From positions 1-64,000 of the forward strand of contig NW_021940924.1 of NCBI RefSeq assembly GCF_004337985.1: a DNA stretch of 64,000 nucleotides, read 5' to 3'. Position 1 is the stretch's first letter. Each line of letters begins with the position of its first letter. Shown in pieces: positions 31,553-43,316 of the stretch. A program made the translations under genes and the position numbers. Origin of the DNA: Pyricularia pennisetigena (Eukaryota; Ascomycota; Sordariomycetes; Magnaporthales; Pyriculariaceae). Under the pieces are notes generated by a model, which was not told the origin of the DNA, searched no databases, and worked only from the letters and a program-made list of their open reading frames with translations.

Positions 31553-31872
31553 CACCATACCCCTTAATACTTTAGATTCAGCTTGGTATTTATCCGGCTC
31601 TAGAAAGAGCAATTTCCCCAGTTGTACCTACAATCCGCGCCACAGAAGCCCTTTCCATCCCCCCGTTTAGCCGTGAAATTTGTGGGCCTGTTTTATTTAA
31701 TTTAAGTATATAAAACATACCTAAGTAACCCGGTAGGCTCAAAAGTTATTGTCAGACTTTTCTCGAATTAGCGGTGACGTCCTTGGGTAGTAGTGTGGAT
31801 GCCCAAAACTAAACACCAGACATGTGCCTTGCATCACATGCTCCTCCCAGTTTTACCCGCTGAGGGATTTAT
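31553..31872. other. 320-base indel between the two copies
   Basis: Present only in copy 2, bounded by AATACTCA and ATCCTTTAAC, which are contiguous in copy 1. No open frame or obvious terminal repeat was found, so insertion here and deletion in copy 1 are equally possible. Confidence 0.7.
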
Positions 31873-32016
31873 ATCCTTTAACAGGTTACAAGCGTAACAC
31901 TCTGACATTCTTAAATAGCAGTACATTACCCCTCGGAAGACAACTTGTTTCGCCACATTCAATTTTACCTTGACCTGTTGTGAATAATTCATCATACGTT
32001 CCACTATCGATCAAAA

Positions 32017-32100
32017 ATGGCACCTTGCCCAAATTATTATGGTGACGGGTTGGATGGCACCAAATGCCCAGGTTGTGGGAAAGTAAAGTCAACCTCCTAA
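32017..32100 (+). CDS. 27-aa zinc-ribbon micro-ORF, first CxxC pair broken
   Basis: The same ORF as 26030-26113, but CPNCHG has become CPNYYG. The two changes (TGT to TAT and CAT to TAT) both fit a RIP-type CpA-to-TpA mutation, one on each strand. The second CxxC (CPGC) is kept. If the ORF is real, this copy cannot bind zinc normally. Confidence 0.25.
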   Translation: MAPCPNYYGDGLDGTKCPGCGKVKSTS

Positions 32101-32143
32101 CAGTAAGTTCATCGACAGCGAATATTTAAGTTATCACTGCTCC

Positions 32144-35100
32144 TTATATGGTACATTCAGTCTGACAAAGGTCTTTTTCCAGATTCCAGCCGATATCGTC
32201 CTCCTCCATCCCCACCAACATTTTCCTGAGAAGCGGATCTGTTACCTGCAACGGTGCCCACCATTTTTCCACTTCTGGCGTTCCAAACACAATGGCGATG
32301 CCACGACGAAATTCGAGATTGACATCAGGATTGCATACGAATCGATGATTGATCCTGGGATCGAAAACTGTACTGAAGGAGCAAGTTGGCTACCAAGTCT
32401 GAGAACTGCAAATAAAATACACGCGCAAGATGACTTACAATCCATTTGATACGGGGCTACTGGTGCTGTACCCTTGAAGTGACTCTTCCGAGTTTTTGAA
32501 CCATAATCCGAGGTTTTCTAGCATGTCTGTGACCGGCCACTCCTTGGTATGAGATCCGGAAAAGTACTCGACAAGTGTTGTCTTGGGCAGTATATGTACG
32601 CCCAAATACTGCTGGACCTGATATCCATGTTGCTGGAAGAATATGGGTTGGCCTTCTGTTGCGCCATTACTCCACCAGAAGCAATGTAGGATTGTATGCG
32701 GACCATTTTTGCCGAACCAAAGATTCAGGATATTTTGCAACCGCCTATTTGTCAAAATGGCTCGCAGGATATTGATTCCCGCCTTGGTCCACAGGTTCGT
32801 CTCTTCCAACTGAGCGGCCCCTAGAGCGGCATAATCGTCCTCCCAGTGTAAAAACCCATCTTTATGAATGATTGATATATCCTCCATATTGATCGGGTGG
32901 CATGATTCGTCAACCACTGGCATGAAATTATGCCTCTTAAACACTGGAGCCCAGCCATCAACAGAGGGGGTGTTTTTGTCATTTACCGACCCAGTAAATG
33001 CAGACGCCTGGGCAGTGTCCCTTCTTGGCTGGTTGAGCGTGCTGGTATTCGAATATGAAGCTTCCTGGACAGAATCGCTAGTTCGTAAAACTGTTGTGAA
33101 GTAAGCTGATGGTTCGGACTGATACTCGCTGGTGTCGGAGCCACCTGTATACGGTATTGGGGGCGAGCTGTTTGCTAATGAAATGGAACTTCCATCAAAC
33201 CCTCTTGATTTCTTGGCCGGCTGCGTACAAATGGACTGCCAAGGCGACAGGGCACAATTAAAGGGCGGAATGGTGCTCTTAGCATCGACTACAAACGCGT
33301 CGTCGTCTTTCCCATTCGTCTTAGTTATAGCAGCAGGATTGTTGACGATAGTTTTCGCTATGGTTTTGCGGAATTCGGTCATGTCGAAATGCCAGTTAAA
33401 ACTGCCATCGTCCAGCGCGGATGTTTTGGCGTTTTTGGCGATCTCTTGAGCGAATGCTAGGACGTAGACTCCACAGTCGACTGCATTGGTTTGTTTAGGA
33501 ACCTGGACGCGTCTTTTTTCCACCGGTGCGTTGTTGCCACAGGTATTGAGGTATTTGAGCCAGCTTGCGAAAGTGCACTCGTGCATTTTTTCCTGCGATT
33601 GCGAAGGCCCGAGTGAATCGAGAAACCATACAATTCGACTGCTGGCGTCCGATTTGGTGCTGTCCGTGCACTTAAACATGGCCAGGAGGTACCAATGCTC
33701 GCTGCTCTTGTCATGGACAGGCATCAAGACAAGATCCGACTTTAAAGGATCACCAGTTTCTGCTTTCCACTTTTGCTCAGTGTCAAACCGCTTGAGCAAA
33801 AAGCTATTGACAAAGCAAAAACCGTAGCGCTGCGCAAGATGGTACATATATTCGTTAACGATTTTGTCGTTGAGTCGTGTCCCTGGATCGAGGAGAGATA
33901 TAGAGTCTGGTAATGTGCTCAGCCTGTGGGGCTTCGAAGCCACCGGTGTTTTTAGTGGTGTAATCAAGGCAGTGGCATAATGACCACCAGCACAAACGCT
34001 CCCTTTCTGCTTCTTCGGTGACAGATCGTGCGAGATGAACCTAGGTCGCTTTTTAGCGATTTCAGATGATTTTTTCAAACATTTGGGCTTCGCAGACAAA
34101 TAGGGAGCCACGGTGCGGTTGACAGCGCCATCAATGCGGCAATTCGAGGTTGCCGTCAGGCTTTGGTTTGCTTCGTGGTGGAACAACGAATTTGGCGATA
34201 GGGGGGGCAGTGTCGGGAGAGCTGACGACGGTGATCGCGTTGAATTGGTCGTAACCTCAATCTTGTCGACCGAGGAGTCGAAGGCAACAGTTGCAGCCGG
34301 TGACGGCGTTTCTATGGGGGATACGTTGAGGCTGCTTAGCCATTTTGAGCTAACACTAGATAATCTTGGCGATAAACAGTGCGCGTCGTAAGGATAGTTT
34401 CGCTCGCTTGCTGCAAATGGTTGTGATGGCGATATTTTTTCTGAGCCGAATACAACTGGCAAACTCGGAGGGGTTTCAATAGCTGTTAGGCTTGGGGATG
34501 TTGGCAACAGCTCAGAAGGGTTAATAACGTTTTTGTTAGATAGAATTGATGGGGTTATCGAAGGCAGTCCAATGACAGTTGATGTTTCGGGCAATGCGGA
34601 TCGCAAGGGAGAGGGGGCCAGTTGCGACGAGTTTATCGATTCGCCGGGGCTTCCTAACAACGGAGCGGTCGAAATTGATTCATCATTGTCGCAACTGGCA
34701 GGAATTGCCCGTGCTGAGTGTGCTGAGCCCTGAAGTGACGCAAATTGCGATTTTGTCGCAAACTCGGCTTCGACAATCAGCCCGAATCGGTCACGGCCGT
34801 AACCATCGGGCAATTCGTTTGGTTGGACTCTAAGTAGGTTAGTTGTCGGCTGGTTGACGATATCGTTGTTGCCGCTGGGCCTTACCTGGTAGGTGGCACG
34901 TTTGTCCCACGAATTGTCTGAGTGATACGCTTCAAATCCCAGAGTCGAATCGAATTGGCACCTTCCACATTCTTTATTCGCTTGTCCCTCGCATGACCGG
35001 CAACCCTTTCGACAAGTGATTGATTGAGAATTTCCACAGCCTCTGACCACTTTGGGATCCTCACTGCTATCGTACGAAGTTTGTTGCAGTAATGTTCTCC

Positions 35101-35472
35101 TTCTGAAATCCAGTGGTAGTGCTTGACGATTTCCTTACCCCACTGCTTACTGACGGTGATAATGCTTTTCTGCAGTTCATTTTGACGATTCTTCTTCTCT
35201 GCAACTCTCTCGTCGAATTCTTTCGATGGATTTGCATTTCTCTGATCCTCAGTAAGTGCCTTGAGAAATGCCGCATTCCAGCAGATGAATTTGTTATCGA
35301 GGGCATCTTGCGTCCGAAGTAAATCGTTCCGGATTTTCTTGAACGACTCAAGATCAGGTGCTTTAAGGAATTTTTGTATTTCCGTAGTTTGATGAGGAGC
35401 TAAAAGGTCCACATTATCAAGGATGTCGTCTACATCCAGTTCATCAATCATAGTGGCGGCAAATGATGCCAA
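32144..35472 (-). CDS. Ulp1-type (C48) SUMO-protease-like protein, three exons
   Basis: Exons 35472-34886, 34829-32439 and 32372-32144; introns of 56 and 66 bases with GTAAGG/CTTAG and GTAAGT/CTTCAG borders. The exon total is 3207 bases, exactly 1069 codons including the stop. The first exon is helical (MASFAATMIDELDVDDILDN). A long Ser/Pro-rich disordered region follows with a basic KKRPRF-type signal. The C48 peptidase core starts LLDPGTRLNDKIVNEYMYHL. Its catalytic residues are His in SSEHWYLLAMF, Asp in IVWFLDSLG, Gln in VPKQTNAVDCGVYVL and Cys in the same motif. A distinct C-terminal domain (NMEDISIIHKDGF...VEKWWAPLQV) ends the protein. Complete catalytic set and clean splicing argue for an expressed gene. 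Ulp1-like proteases also occur within some transposons, and the 3' end is duplicated at 26157. No transposase was found alongside. Confidence 0.85.
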
Positions 35473-35918
35473 AAATGGATGTCCTAATTTTGTTCCTCTG
35501 GAGCCTGGAACTGGCGTGGCAGCTATTTTTCGTGGGACTGAAATCGAACGGTGATTGATTGCAAACTCACGACGGAGTTACTTCATTTAAAAGTACTGGT
35601 CAGTTTTGTCCCGCTTGAACTTTTTTTTCGTTACTATTGATTTGACCCGCTTTTTGACTGACCAGTACATTAACGCTAAGTTCCTTGGGGTTAGTGGAGA
35701 AAACCGATTGATTTGGGGGCCCAAGTACCTGTAGCAGCTTGGGGAGAATGCACCCAACACTTATCCGCGCTCGTAAGCCCCTGGCACGTTACGGGGCCTA
35801 GCCGATCTGCAATGATAGGCGGGGGAAACCAGGCTCCTCTACTCAAGCGGCAAAGGGGTTCAACAACGCCCTTTCTGCAGCCGTAATTGGTCATTGTGCG
35901 GCCTGCATTCAGTCACAG
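35473..35918. other. 5' flank of the Ulp1-type gene
   Basis: Probably contains the promoter. Around 35595-35668 an imperfect inverted repeat is visible (ACTGGTCAG...TGACCAGTACATT). No gene is supported. Confidence 0.35.
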
Positions 35919-36349
35919 TATCTTCGCTTAAACTTTGGCTACAAAGACACGCAGCATGCAGCGCTTGGCACTGAACAAGTGGCCAATCACAGAGCCCAGC
36001 CATGGTGGATGGGAGGATGATATAACCAATGACGAAGACGAGTGTTATGCCGATTTGTATTGGGGTTCAGACTCACCGTAATTGGGATTCAACACATTCA
36101 TCAAACACGAACCTCCTCCCGGCGCTGAAGCGGNTATCTTCGCTTAAACTTTGGCTACAAAGACACGCAGCATGCAGCGCTTGGCACTGAACAAGTGGCC
36201 AATCACAGGGCCCAGCCATGGTGGATGGGAGGATGATATAACCAATGACGAAGCCGAGTGTGATGCCGATTTGTATTGGGGTTCAGACTCACCGTAATTG
36301 GGATTCAACACATTCATCAAACACGAACCTCCTCCCGGCGCTGAAGCGG
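35919..36349 (+). repeat. 215-base direct duplication split by one N
   Basis: 35919-36133 and 36135-36349 start alike (TATCTTCGCTTAAACTTTGG) and end alike (GGCGCTGAAGCGG), with about four differences, and position 36134 is N. The N exactly at the junction points to a scaffold join between two near-identical or allelic contig ends rather than a true tandem repeat. Confidence 0.85.
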
Positions 36350-37437
36350 GCCGTTTAGGGTCGGTTACCAATAGGAACGGGTCCGGTTCAAGTTTATCAG
36401 GACCTTATTTCGACCCCACCCAGTACATGCTACCCCAAAATCCCTCCCGCGAATTACAACTGTGCCAAACGACAGCTTGCGCATATTAACCTCAACCTTA
36501 GCTACCAAGGTATATGGGCTGTGTTAAGTATAAAAGCTATTTGTTTCGCGCTTCGAAACATTGATAGTAGTGAAAGAATTTAAGATTTATATACATTGAT
36601 ACCCGTGCCTGTTGAGTTTTTTACGTTATCACCCGTGTTCACTCTATTTAAAATATCTATTTTCCAAACTCGAAACGAAGATGAGCGGTCTTCCATCGCA
36701 GCAGAACGAACAACAAATACAAGGGGGACACTCCAGTAGATTTACAACCCCTGAGCCGTTTAGCAAGGAAGATATATTACAAGCCAAATTGAAGGAGTAC
36801 GAAGCCATGAGAGGTAGGACGACCAACAGATCTGGTCGAGACACGAACGACGGCCAAGCGAAGATAAGCCCCGCAGGAAACAAGGACGAGGAAGGGGGAT
36901 CGCATAAACATTGAAATCTTACGGTCTGAGAAAAAGCGGTGCTTGGTCCTCTTTGGTACCCGACTTCAGCCGCAAAGATGCTGCGGATGTTCATGAGTTG
37001 GGATAAATGGCGGCAAGAATACGAAGGTCGTTGCTTACGGTATCTGTATGGACTTGTGTTCCGAGCGACTCCAAGGCCTTAACTGAAATAGGGTTTAATT
37101 ATTAGTGATATACAGACTTAGACCTTCAACTCGGATTCGTGACTTTAACATCTGTTAATAATTTGAATTGTAAGTAACGAAGATTGGGGATGGTGAGTTT
37201 TTTCGGTGTGATCGGCCTAGTTTTGCTCACTGCCCCTTCCCAAACCCCTGTGTTTGGCCCTGGCTTTGTGCTTTTAATTTTGTGCCACCACCTGTCCCTG
37301 CTTTTGATTGATTTTCTGTCAATTTTCTGTCAAACAGCGAACATGGGCACCAATGACGGGAACGGCGGGTGTACTCCCCGGGGGTATTGCCGCTTGTTAC
37401 CTTTGGACACTGGGCTAATATGCAACGAACGATACCT
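36350..37437. other. no gene confidently supported
   Basis: A frame at 36612-36914 includes a hydrophilic 78-residue stretch from the ATG at 36681 (MSGLPSQQNEQQIQGG), which could be a small protein. There is no homology I recognise. Confidence 0.3.
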
Positions 37438-37530
37438 TTCAAAGGAATCCAATCCTTGCACAGTCGTGTTGGCGAACCACGCCAAGCAAAGGCACCAACG
37501 ACCTAATCTGGTCTGAGCGGCTCCATGACC
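37438..37530 (+). repeat. about 90-base dispersed repeat, copy 1
   Basis: Shares CCTTGCACAG, GTTGGCGAACCA and the ACCAACGA-CTAA-CTGG-CTGAGCGGCT block with 60685-60775, with several substitutions. Confidence 0.6.
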
Positions 37531-39135
37531 CAAATTACAATTTTGATAATGCAGGTAGCCAATAGAATCTGTGACATCTGTTCTAATTCGGATGGGACCC
37601 ATGAAATGAATCAGAATCAAAGCCATGACATGGGATTTGGTTAGGAATCCAGTTTTATGTTTCCGGTGCCTGTGTTGGCCTTACCATGACTTTTTCCGGA
37701 TGGGAAGGCTGACCCCAGGGTGGGGCACAATGCGCTTGTCACTAGAAACAAGGGCTTTGATTGGCTCATTTCGTATTCTGAGGCGATGAGCGGCCCCCTG
37801 AACTCGAGCAAGGCAACCGAAATAATGTAGAGCTAGATTTGGCAGTTGCTTTTCAACTAGTCTTGCGTCCATATATTCTAATCATATCATCAAATCGACA
37901 CATCAAGCATAGACAGCTGTCGAACGCGAGAGTACAGTAAGGGAGATATGGGATTGAAGTACAGACCAGGGTCGGAGCCGCGAAAAGAAAAACATATTGG
38001 CAAGGACGTCAAAGTTTGGGTCTCGTTATTTTGGTACAACGCTACGAGTTCTTGTTATCTGGTACAATCCGTACGCCATGCTAGGTTTGTGACCCTAGCA
38101 CTGGTGCTAGGTGAAGCGGATGTTATATCCTTAGAAAACGGCTGCGGGCCTAAATAACCTAATATCTGCCAAGTACTTTTTAACTGGGGACGTCAGCCAC
38201 CATACTCAGTTTGATCAAGCCGAAAAGGCGGTACAGAATGTGAGAGACCTTCTACAGAGCAATCTGCAAGTTGGAATACGAATATGATGGCTGGCATAGA
38301 TGAAAACCAACAGGCCGAGGGGTCAGCCAGGTCCGTAAGATGACAAGGTAATTAGCTTGTGCTACTAAGAGAAATAGGCGAGAAAGCCGGAGAAACCACT
38401 GTCGACGCTGCAGCCCAGGCAATCGCCATCATCCCTCGAAAAGCAGCTTCATCTGTGGCAGAGGCAGCCGGGGTTGCCATGATTGCTGCCCCTGAAGAGG
38501 ATCTTGGATGGACTGACGACGGGTGACTATGGGTTTAGGATGAATAGTTCATATCTCACACCGGGCTGGATCATTTTCTACCTCAATGCCACAGTATTGT
38601 AAATGATTGCACACCACCCTTGTTGACGAACAATGCAGTCTCAGCGAACGGGCAGTCGCAGCTTTATCGCTCCAGCTGTATTTGACACATTTGCAACGCA
38701 TTGCCATGCAAGTTGCCGTCGGCTCTGCCTAACCTGTGACGCCCGACAGACAAAGATCTTTGGTGACTGCTGCCTTATTTGCCGCTGACGTAGTTTATCG
38801 TTTCGGTTGCACAACCGGATGACGGTGCGCTTTCTAGGACCGAAACGCACAAATTTTGGTCCTCCCGCAAAATCAGCGAGGTGGCTGGAAAGGGTCTTTA
38901 GAGTTGGTCTAAACAGGCCTTAAAAGCAAAGGAACAAATCCGAAATGCTCATTTCTATCGGGGATCTTCTTGCAGAGGATCTGCCCAGCGCTTCATTTTT
39001 AGAATGCCTGGAAAGGACCCGAAGATTTCCAAGAAAGAATGGGTACAAGAGTTCCCTGAAGTAAAAGCAAGACTCATTTTCAAAATCTAGCAGAAGATTG
39101 TATGAAGCGACTTACATTCAGCACGAACGCAGTTC
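37531..39135. other. no gene supported
   Basis: The right end (from about 38930) may include upstream exons of the nuclease-like relic at 39136 but I could not define them. Confidence 0.35.
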
Positions 39136-39580
39136 ATGAACTCATCGAACAAGAAGCAGATGTTACCCGAGACTTTCAATTGTCTTTTCCATGTCGTCAG
39201 GCTTGAGACGGGCTCGACGTATTCGCAATCAGGACCACCAGGGGCTACCACTGATTCCAAGACCATCGACCATTGTGTTTCGTTGATGGTCGAGAGTCAT
39301 GAGTACTCCTTGTGCGCGGGTGAGCTGAAGCCATGGTGTGTCATTCAGAAGGACGAATAGTCCGGGGCCAAGACTATGGGAACAGTCACCAAAAGGCTAG
39401 GGCAAGAGATGAGAGGGTAATTATACATCACGATTGCGGAGCGTTCTCGGTGACTAACAGATTTTGGTACTCTTAAGATACGCCTACAAGTACGACTGCC
39501 CGCATGATTTTGTCTATGACTCCCAACACCTCATGATTTTTCAGTTTCACGCGACCACTCGAGAAGACATCAGAAGTTAA
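39136..39580 (+). pseudogene. PD-(D/E)XK restriction-like nuclease gene relic
   Basis: The first part carries SKTIDHCVSLMVESHEYS and CAGELKPWC, an Asp followed by the G-E-L-K strand typical of fungal restriction-endonuclease-like domains. A TAG stop at 39358-39360 follows QKDE. The same frame then continues KTMGTVTKRLGQEMRG to a donor GTAATT at 39417. Using the acceptor ending AAG at 39477 (61-base intron with GACTAAC) the frame continues YAYKYDCPHDFVYDSQHLMI, FQFHATTREDIRS and stops at 39578-39580. The stop could derive from TGG by one G-to-A change. Upstream exons are not identified. Proteins of this type are abundant, poorly understood and often found in accessory regions. Confidence 0.6.
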
Positions 39581-40785
39581 GACTGTTTGATTGACACATG
39601 GGTTACTCCGCGCTCACTCACGGGGTCAGCATTACGATAAGGAAAGCGCTGGATACATTGATTTGGTGTGGATGGATGCGTGTCGTTGGCCAGCTAAGTC
39701 GTCGTTCAAATATTAAAATCGGGGAATGAATGCCGAGTTTAAGTATTTGTCTGGGCGGCTCCGGTGAACACATTGCAGTCTAAACAGCATGAGGCTGTCG
39801 CATCCAGACGGATATCGGCGTAAATATGATGCTGGGGCAGGGAGGTGGTATTGGCATGCCAATGGTCAATTGGTCAGCTGGTCCAGTCCTCAGCTTAAGA
39901 GCAGCACGTAATATGTAGCGAAAAAACGTTTACCGACTTGATATTTAGAGTTTTATAGCGAAAATACTGTAGAAACAATCGTGATTGGCGTCAATACAAA
40001 ACAATAGACCAATAAAACTTCACAGTGCCCCGGGTCCAAAAGCAGGAGATTCCTGAGACTAAATGAAAAATGTGGCCCCACAAAATCTCAAGTGCCAAAT
40101 CTCAGCTGTGAGATTTGTATCGAGTGTGAAAACTCCGTGCTGAGTTTGTCTTCAGCTACACTCAAATAAGTGGAGGGTGACCGTTGTCTGAGCCTATCGC
40201 GGAGTCGCCACGGCCCATCTTTGGGGCTTTGGTTAAAGTTGCCCCAACCAGAATCGGGATGTCCAAAACTGGGCAGGCCCTGGCCTAATTTCGGTCTCTC
40301 TATGGTTACTTTCGCTGGAATCCTAACTTCTTTTGGGCATCCCAGAACTTGACCACTATATCAATGCAAGTCCAAATTAACAGTGAATTGTTTTTGGACA
40401 TACTGTTTTAATTGCTTGGCCATCTGTAGACTTTATCTAAAAGATGCGAGAGTTGTGTTCAATCTTTCCCGCGCTCTCAAAATAGGAAAACAGCTAAGCG
40501 GCATTCGAGGTTGAAAAGGGTGACTGAAAAGGCGTGTGTTCGCTCCCTAGATTGGGATTCTAAGAGTTATCTCTCAAATGTGCTGACGTACTGTAACGGA
40601 TTGTTGGTATACATAGTCCTTTTTCTTACCTGGCTGCTTGGAAGATAGGCTCATGGTGCTTGCCTGATTGTCTGAGCCCCTTAGACATTGCTCATGGTGT
40701 TTTATATTCTATTACTTATCTAGCAACCTTGAGCATATTCTCTCCATATACACAATCACCTTCCACTGCAGCAAAGATAGAAGCA
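39581..40785. other. no gene supported
   Basis: Promoter side of the MFS gene relic. No repeat or RNA gene recognised. Confidence 0.35.
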
Positions 40786-41460
40786 ATGTCTTCCATAGGA
40801 GCTCTACAGGCAACTAATCCGATACCCGCACTTGCAGGCCCAGTCCCTTTGGTCAGAAAAACCTGGTCTGTGTACAAATGGCCGCTGGTGCAACTGCTAA
40901 ATTTCATCAGTGCCATGCTGCTCGGCTACGACGTCAGCAACCTTGCCAACATTCAGGTTCCCATCGTGGCCGACTTTGGTAAAATCGAGCTGCTGAACTG
41001 GATCGCCATCGGCTACACGGCTGTCAACTCCTGCGCCGTGCCGCTTTGCCGCAGGCTGTACATGTTTGGCGATGCTAGGTGGCACGTTTACATCTACGCT
41101 CGCATCTGGATGGCGGGTACTGCCGTGGCGGGAGCCGCGACAAATATGGATCTCGTTGTGCTCCGGAGGGCGATTATTGGAATTGGGGGTGCTGGATTGT
41201 ATCAAGGGTATTTCTGTTCTCTACAAGCTATTTCCTTTACAAAAAACAGTATTGCTAACCTTGATCTTGCATAACTAGTATTACGATCTATAACTATACT
41301 TTCTCCGTACCCCTCGAAGCCTCCCGTGGCCAGGCACTGATCGGCATCGGCTTCGCTATCGGTCTACTGCTTGGCTCCATAGTTGGCGGTGTCTTTGCCG
41401 AGTTGTCAGGTTCGACATCCCTGTGGATGAGTGATCTTCTATGTATAAGCTCCAGGCAAG
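40786..41460 (+). pseudogene. MFS transporter, N-terminal part only
   Basis: Start ATG 40786. The first helices read VQLLNFISAMLLGYDVSNLA and IELLNWIAIGYTAVNSCAVP, followed by the loop RRLYMFGDARWHV and YARIWMAGTAVAGAATNMDL, then IIGIGGAGLYQG. A 71-base intron (41208-41278, CTAACC branch, ACTAG acceptor) is spliced in frame to ITIYNYTFSVPLEASRGQAL and the helix IGIGFAIGLLLGSIVGGVFA. After GGVFAEL the family sequence is lost and a stop follows within about 20 codons. Roughly the first five of 12-14 membrane helices remain. MFS drug or siderophore transporters have this start; the substrate cannot be told. Truncated, probably non-functional. Confidence 0.75.
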
Positions 41461-42733
41461 AGATTACCTGATCGGCAATGAGCAAGATCGACTTAAGTGA
41501 AAACAGACCATTGCAAAAACCGAAAGGTTCTTCAAGACTTGGTCCAAGCCTGGTGGTGACAATAAGGCTACCCTCCTGCTGAGGGCAACCCAATTGAAGA
41601 AAAGGGATAACAATACCGCCTGCAAGTGATCTGTACGCTGTGGCTTCATCTTCAAGTCGGTGCTGGTCAGGACTCAGCCTAAGGCTAACATCCTCGTCGG
41701 TATATATGTTTCGGGCGTCATGATTCTCTTCAGGGATTATTGGCGCATTGACAGCACCAACTCGACATCGGAACCCGGCTAAGGTGCTTCTGAGGCCGGG
41801 ATCTCCACGAGAAAAAGATCTCCCGCCTTAAGTAAGCACTCAGAGTTCGTTTACGCCACTCTACTTTTCTCGTCCGCATTTCTGGACCCTTTTTTCTGGC
41901 CCCAAGGATGTAGACTGGGGAAGTCATGAACAACGGAGCTACAGTGCATGGATATCTTGATTACAAGTTGCAAGGATACTTGCTCGCTGCCATAATATCC
42001 TACCCCCGACAGGTCGCTGTCCATCTGATCCACCTGCTTACGCGATCAAAGTTGGTTGCGAGTTACGGGCCCATGACGAAGGATTGGGTGTAAAGTTGAT
42101 GCTGGTCAGGGGTGAATTTTGTGACGGGTCTTTCACATTGGCCTTTATGAAATCTAGCCCCCAAGCGGCATAAAGTTTAGGGAGTCCAGGGTGCTTTCGA
42201 AAGGGGTCCAGGCAGTTCTCGCAGTGAAAAAAAAACCAAAAAAACCCCTTGCGATGTTAGAATCCCTACCCGGTTTGAATTGAAATTTCAAGGTGACTTC
42301 GCAAGTGGGGAGCTTCCTGTCACCACTGAAATTAGGCAGCCTGCCCTATCACAAAAGCATTGTCATTACGTCAACCTAATATATTGATATGAGCAAAGGT
42401 CCGAGGCGGGATATCTCCCTACCTGGATACTTTTATTTCACTGTCGCTGCTATGACGCGGGGGTTTCATCCTCTTATCTTCAAGGCTCCCCGACGTAGCC
42501 GTCGCCCAATAAATAAGACGATATATCTTCACAAGGTGGTTTGGCATCTGCGTCATACACAAAGCTCCCAGGTCATGGTCGAAATACCATCGTGCTGTCC
42601 AACGTTGAGCAAACTTTTCTAGTTGACCTACTTCTACTAAATCCCCCCTTAATTCTATAAACGTGCACTGACACGTCAGTTTGTAATTTTCTTCCCGTAT
42701 TCCAGGTCCCCCAAGACCTGCTCTGTCGACACC
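41461..42733. other. no gene supported; dispersed repeat at about 42085-42145
   Basis: Contains the second copy of the GTGACGGG-type dispersed repeat (see 26991 and 60368) and an A-rich run near 42225. Short frames only. Confidence 0.4.
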
Positions 42734-43316
42734 ATGGTCTCCATGTCTACGGAATACTCCAAGGAGCAGGTGATCGCTCTGGCGGTTGTATTCATGATAT
42801 TTCCCATGACATTCTACGGACTCCGAGTATGGGCAAGGCTACTGATCAGCCGCTTTATGTTGGATGACTACCTCGCTGGAGGAGCACTCGTACGTCTCTT
42901 GATTAGATGCGCATAGGTGGCTCTTGTGTTTTCTTGCTAAATATGAAATGTGCAGATCCTTTCCATCTGTTGCTCTTCTTTGCAGTTGGCAGGTGAGCAG
43001 ATCGCGCCCGAACGTTTATCTAAATTTGGACGACACTGATTCCCCCCGCAGCAGCCTTTCGTGGGCACTTGGGTGCTCACCAGCCACTACTTCCCGATGG
43101 AACAGCCGACATGAACGATCCGGGTCTAGTATTCTTTGAAGATGTTCGTTCAGCTCGATTCCGTTGTTTATCCTTCGTTTCATCCCCTTTTCCTTTGCTC
43201 GCATTGTCGAATACATTACCGACTTATCGATCCGCTGCGCAGTCTAAGTTTGCCATGAATATGCTATCGATTCTCGGCCTCGGCCTGGTCAAGTCGTCCA
43301 TTCTTGTCCTTTACCN
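42734..43316 (+). CDS. fungal rhodopsin-like (SAT20/CFEM-GPCR type) membrane protein, partial
   Basis: Exon 1 (42734-42889) encodes a membrane helix and YGLRVWARLLISRFMLDDYL, the typical N-terminal R-x-Y/W...DDxL pattern of the fungal rhodopsin-domain family. A 66-base intron (42890-42955) leads to ILSICCSS. A further likely intron ending CCCGCAG leads to GHLGAHQPLLPDG. After another gap comes SKFAMNMLSILGLGLVKSSI, LVLY, the helix-4 region. The sequence is interrupted by the N at 43317 and the following bases do not continue the family, so the 3' half is missing from the assembly at this point. Exact internal splice sites are tentative. A plasma-membrane protein of unknown ligand. Confidence 0.65.

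Larger units (their letters stand above)
31117..32917 (+). repeat. duplicated block, copy 2 (with Ulp1-gene 3' region)
   Basis: Counterpart of 25465-26930. It carries an additional 15-base TTACCCCTCCATTTC unit (31470-31525 region) and a 320-base stretch at 31553-31872 absent from copy 1. Several differences from copy 1 are C-to-T in CpA or G-to-A in TpG. Confidence 0.9.
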
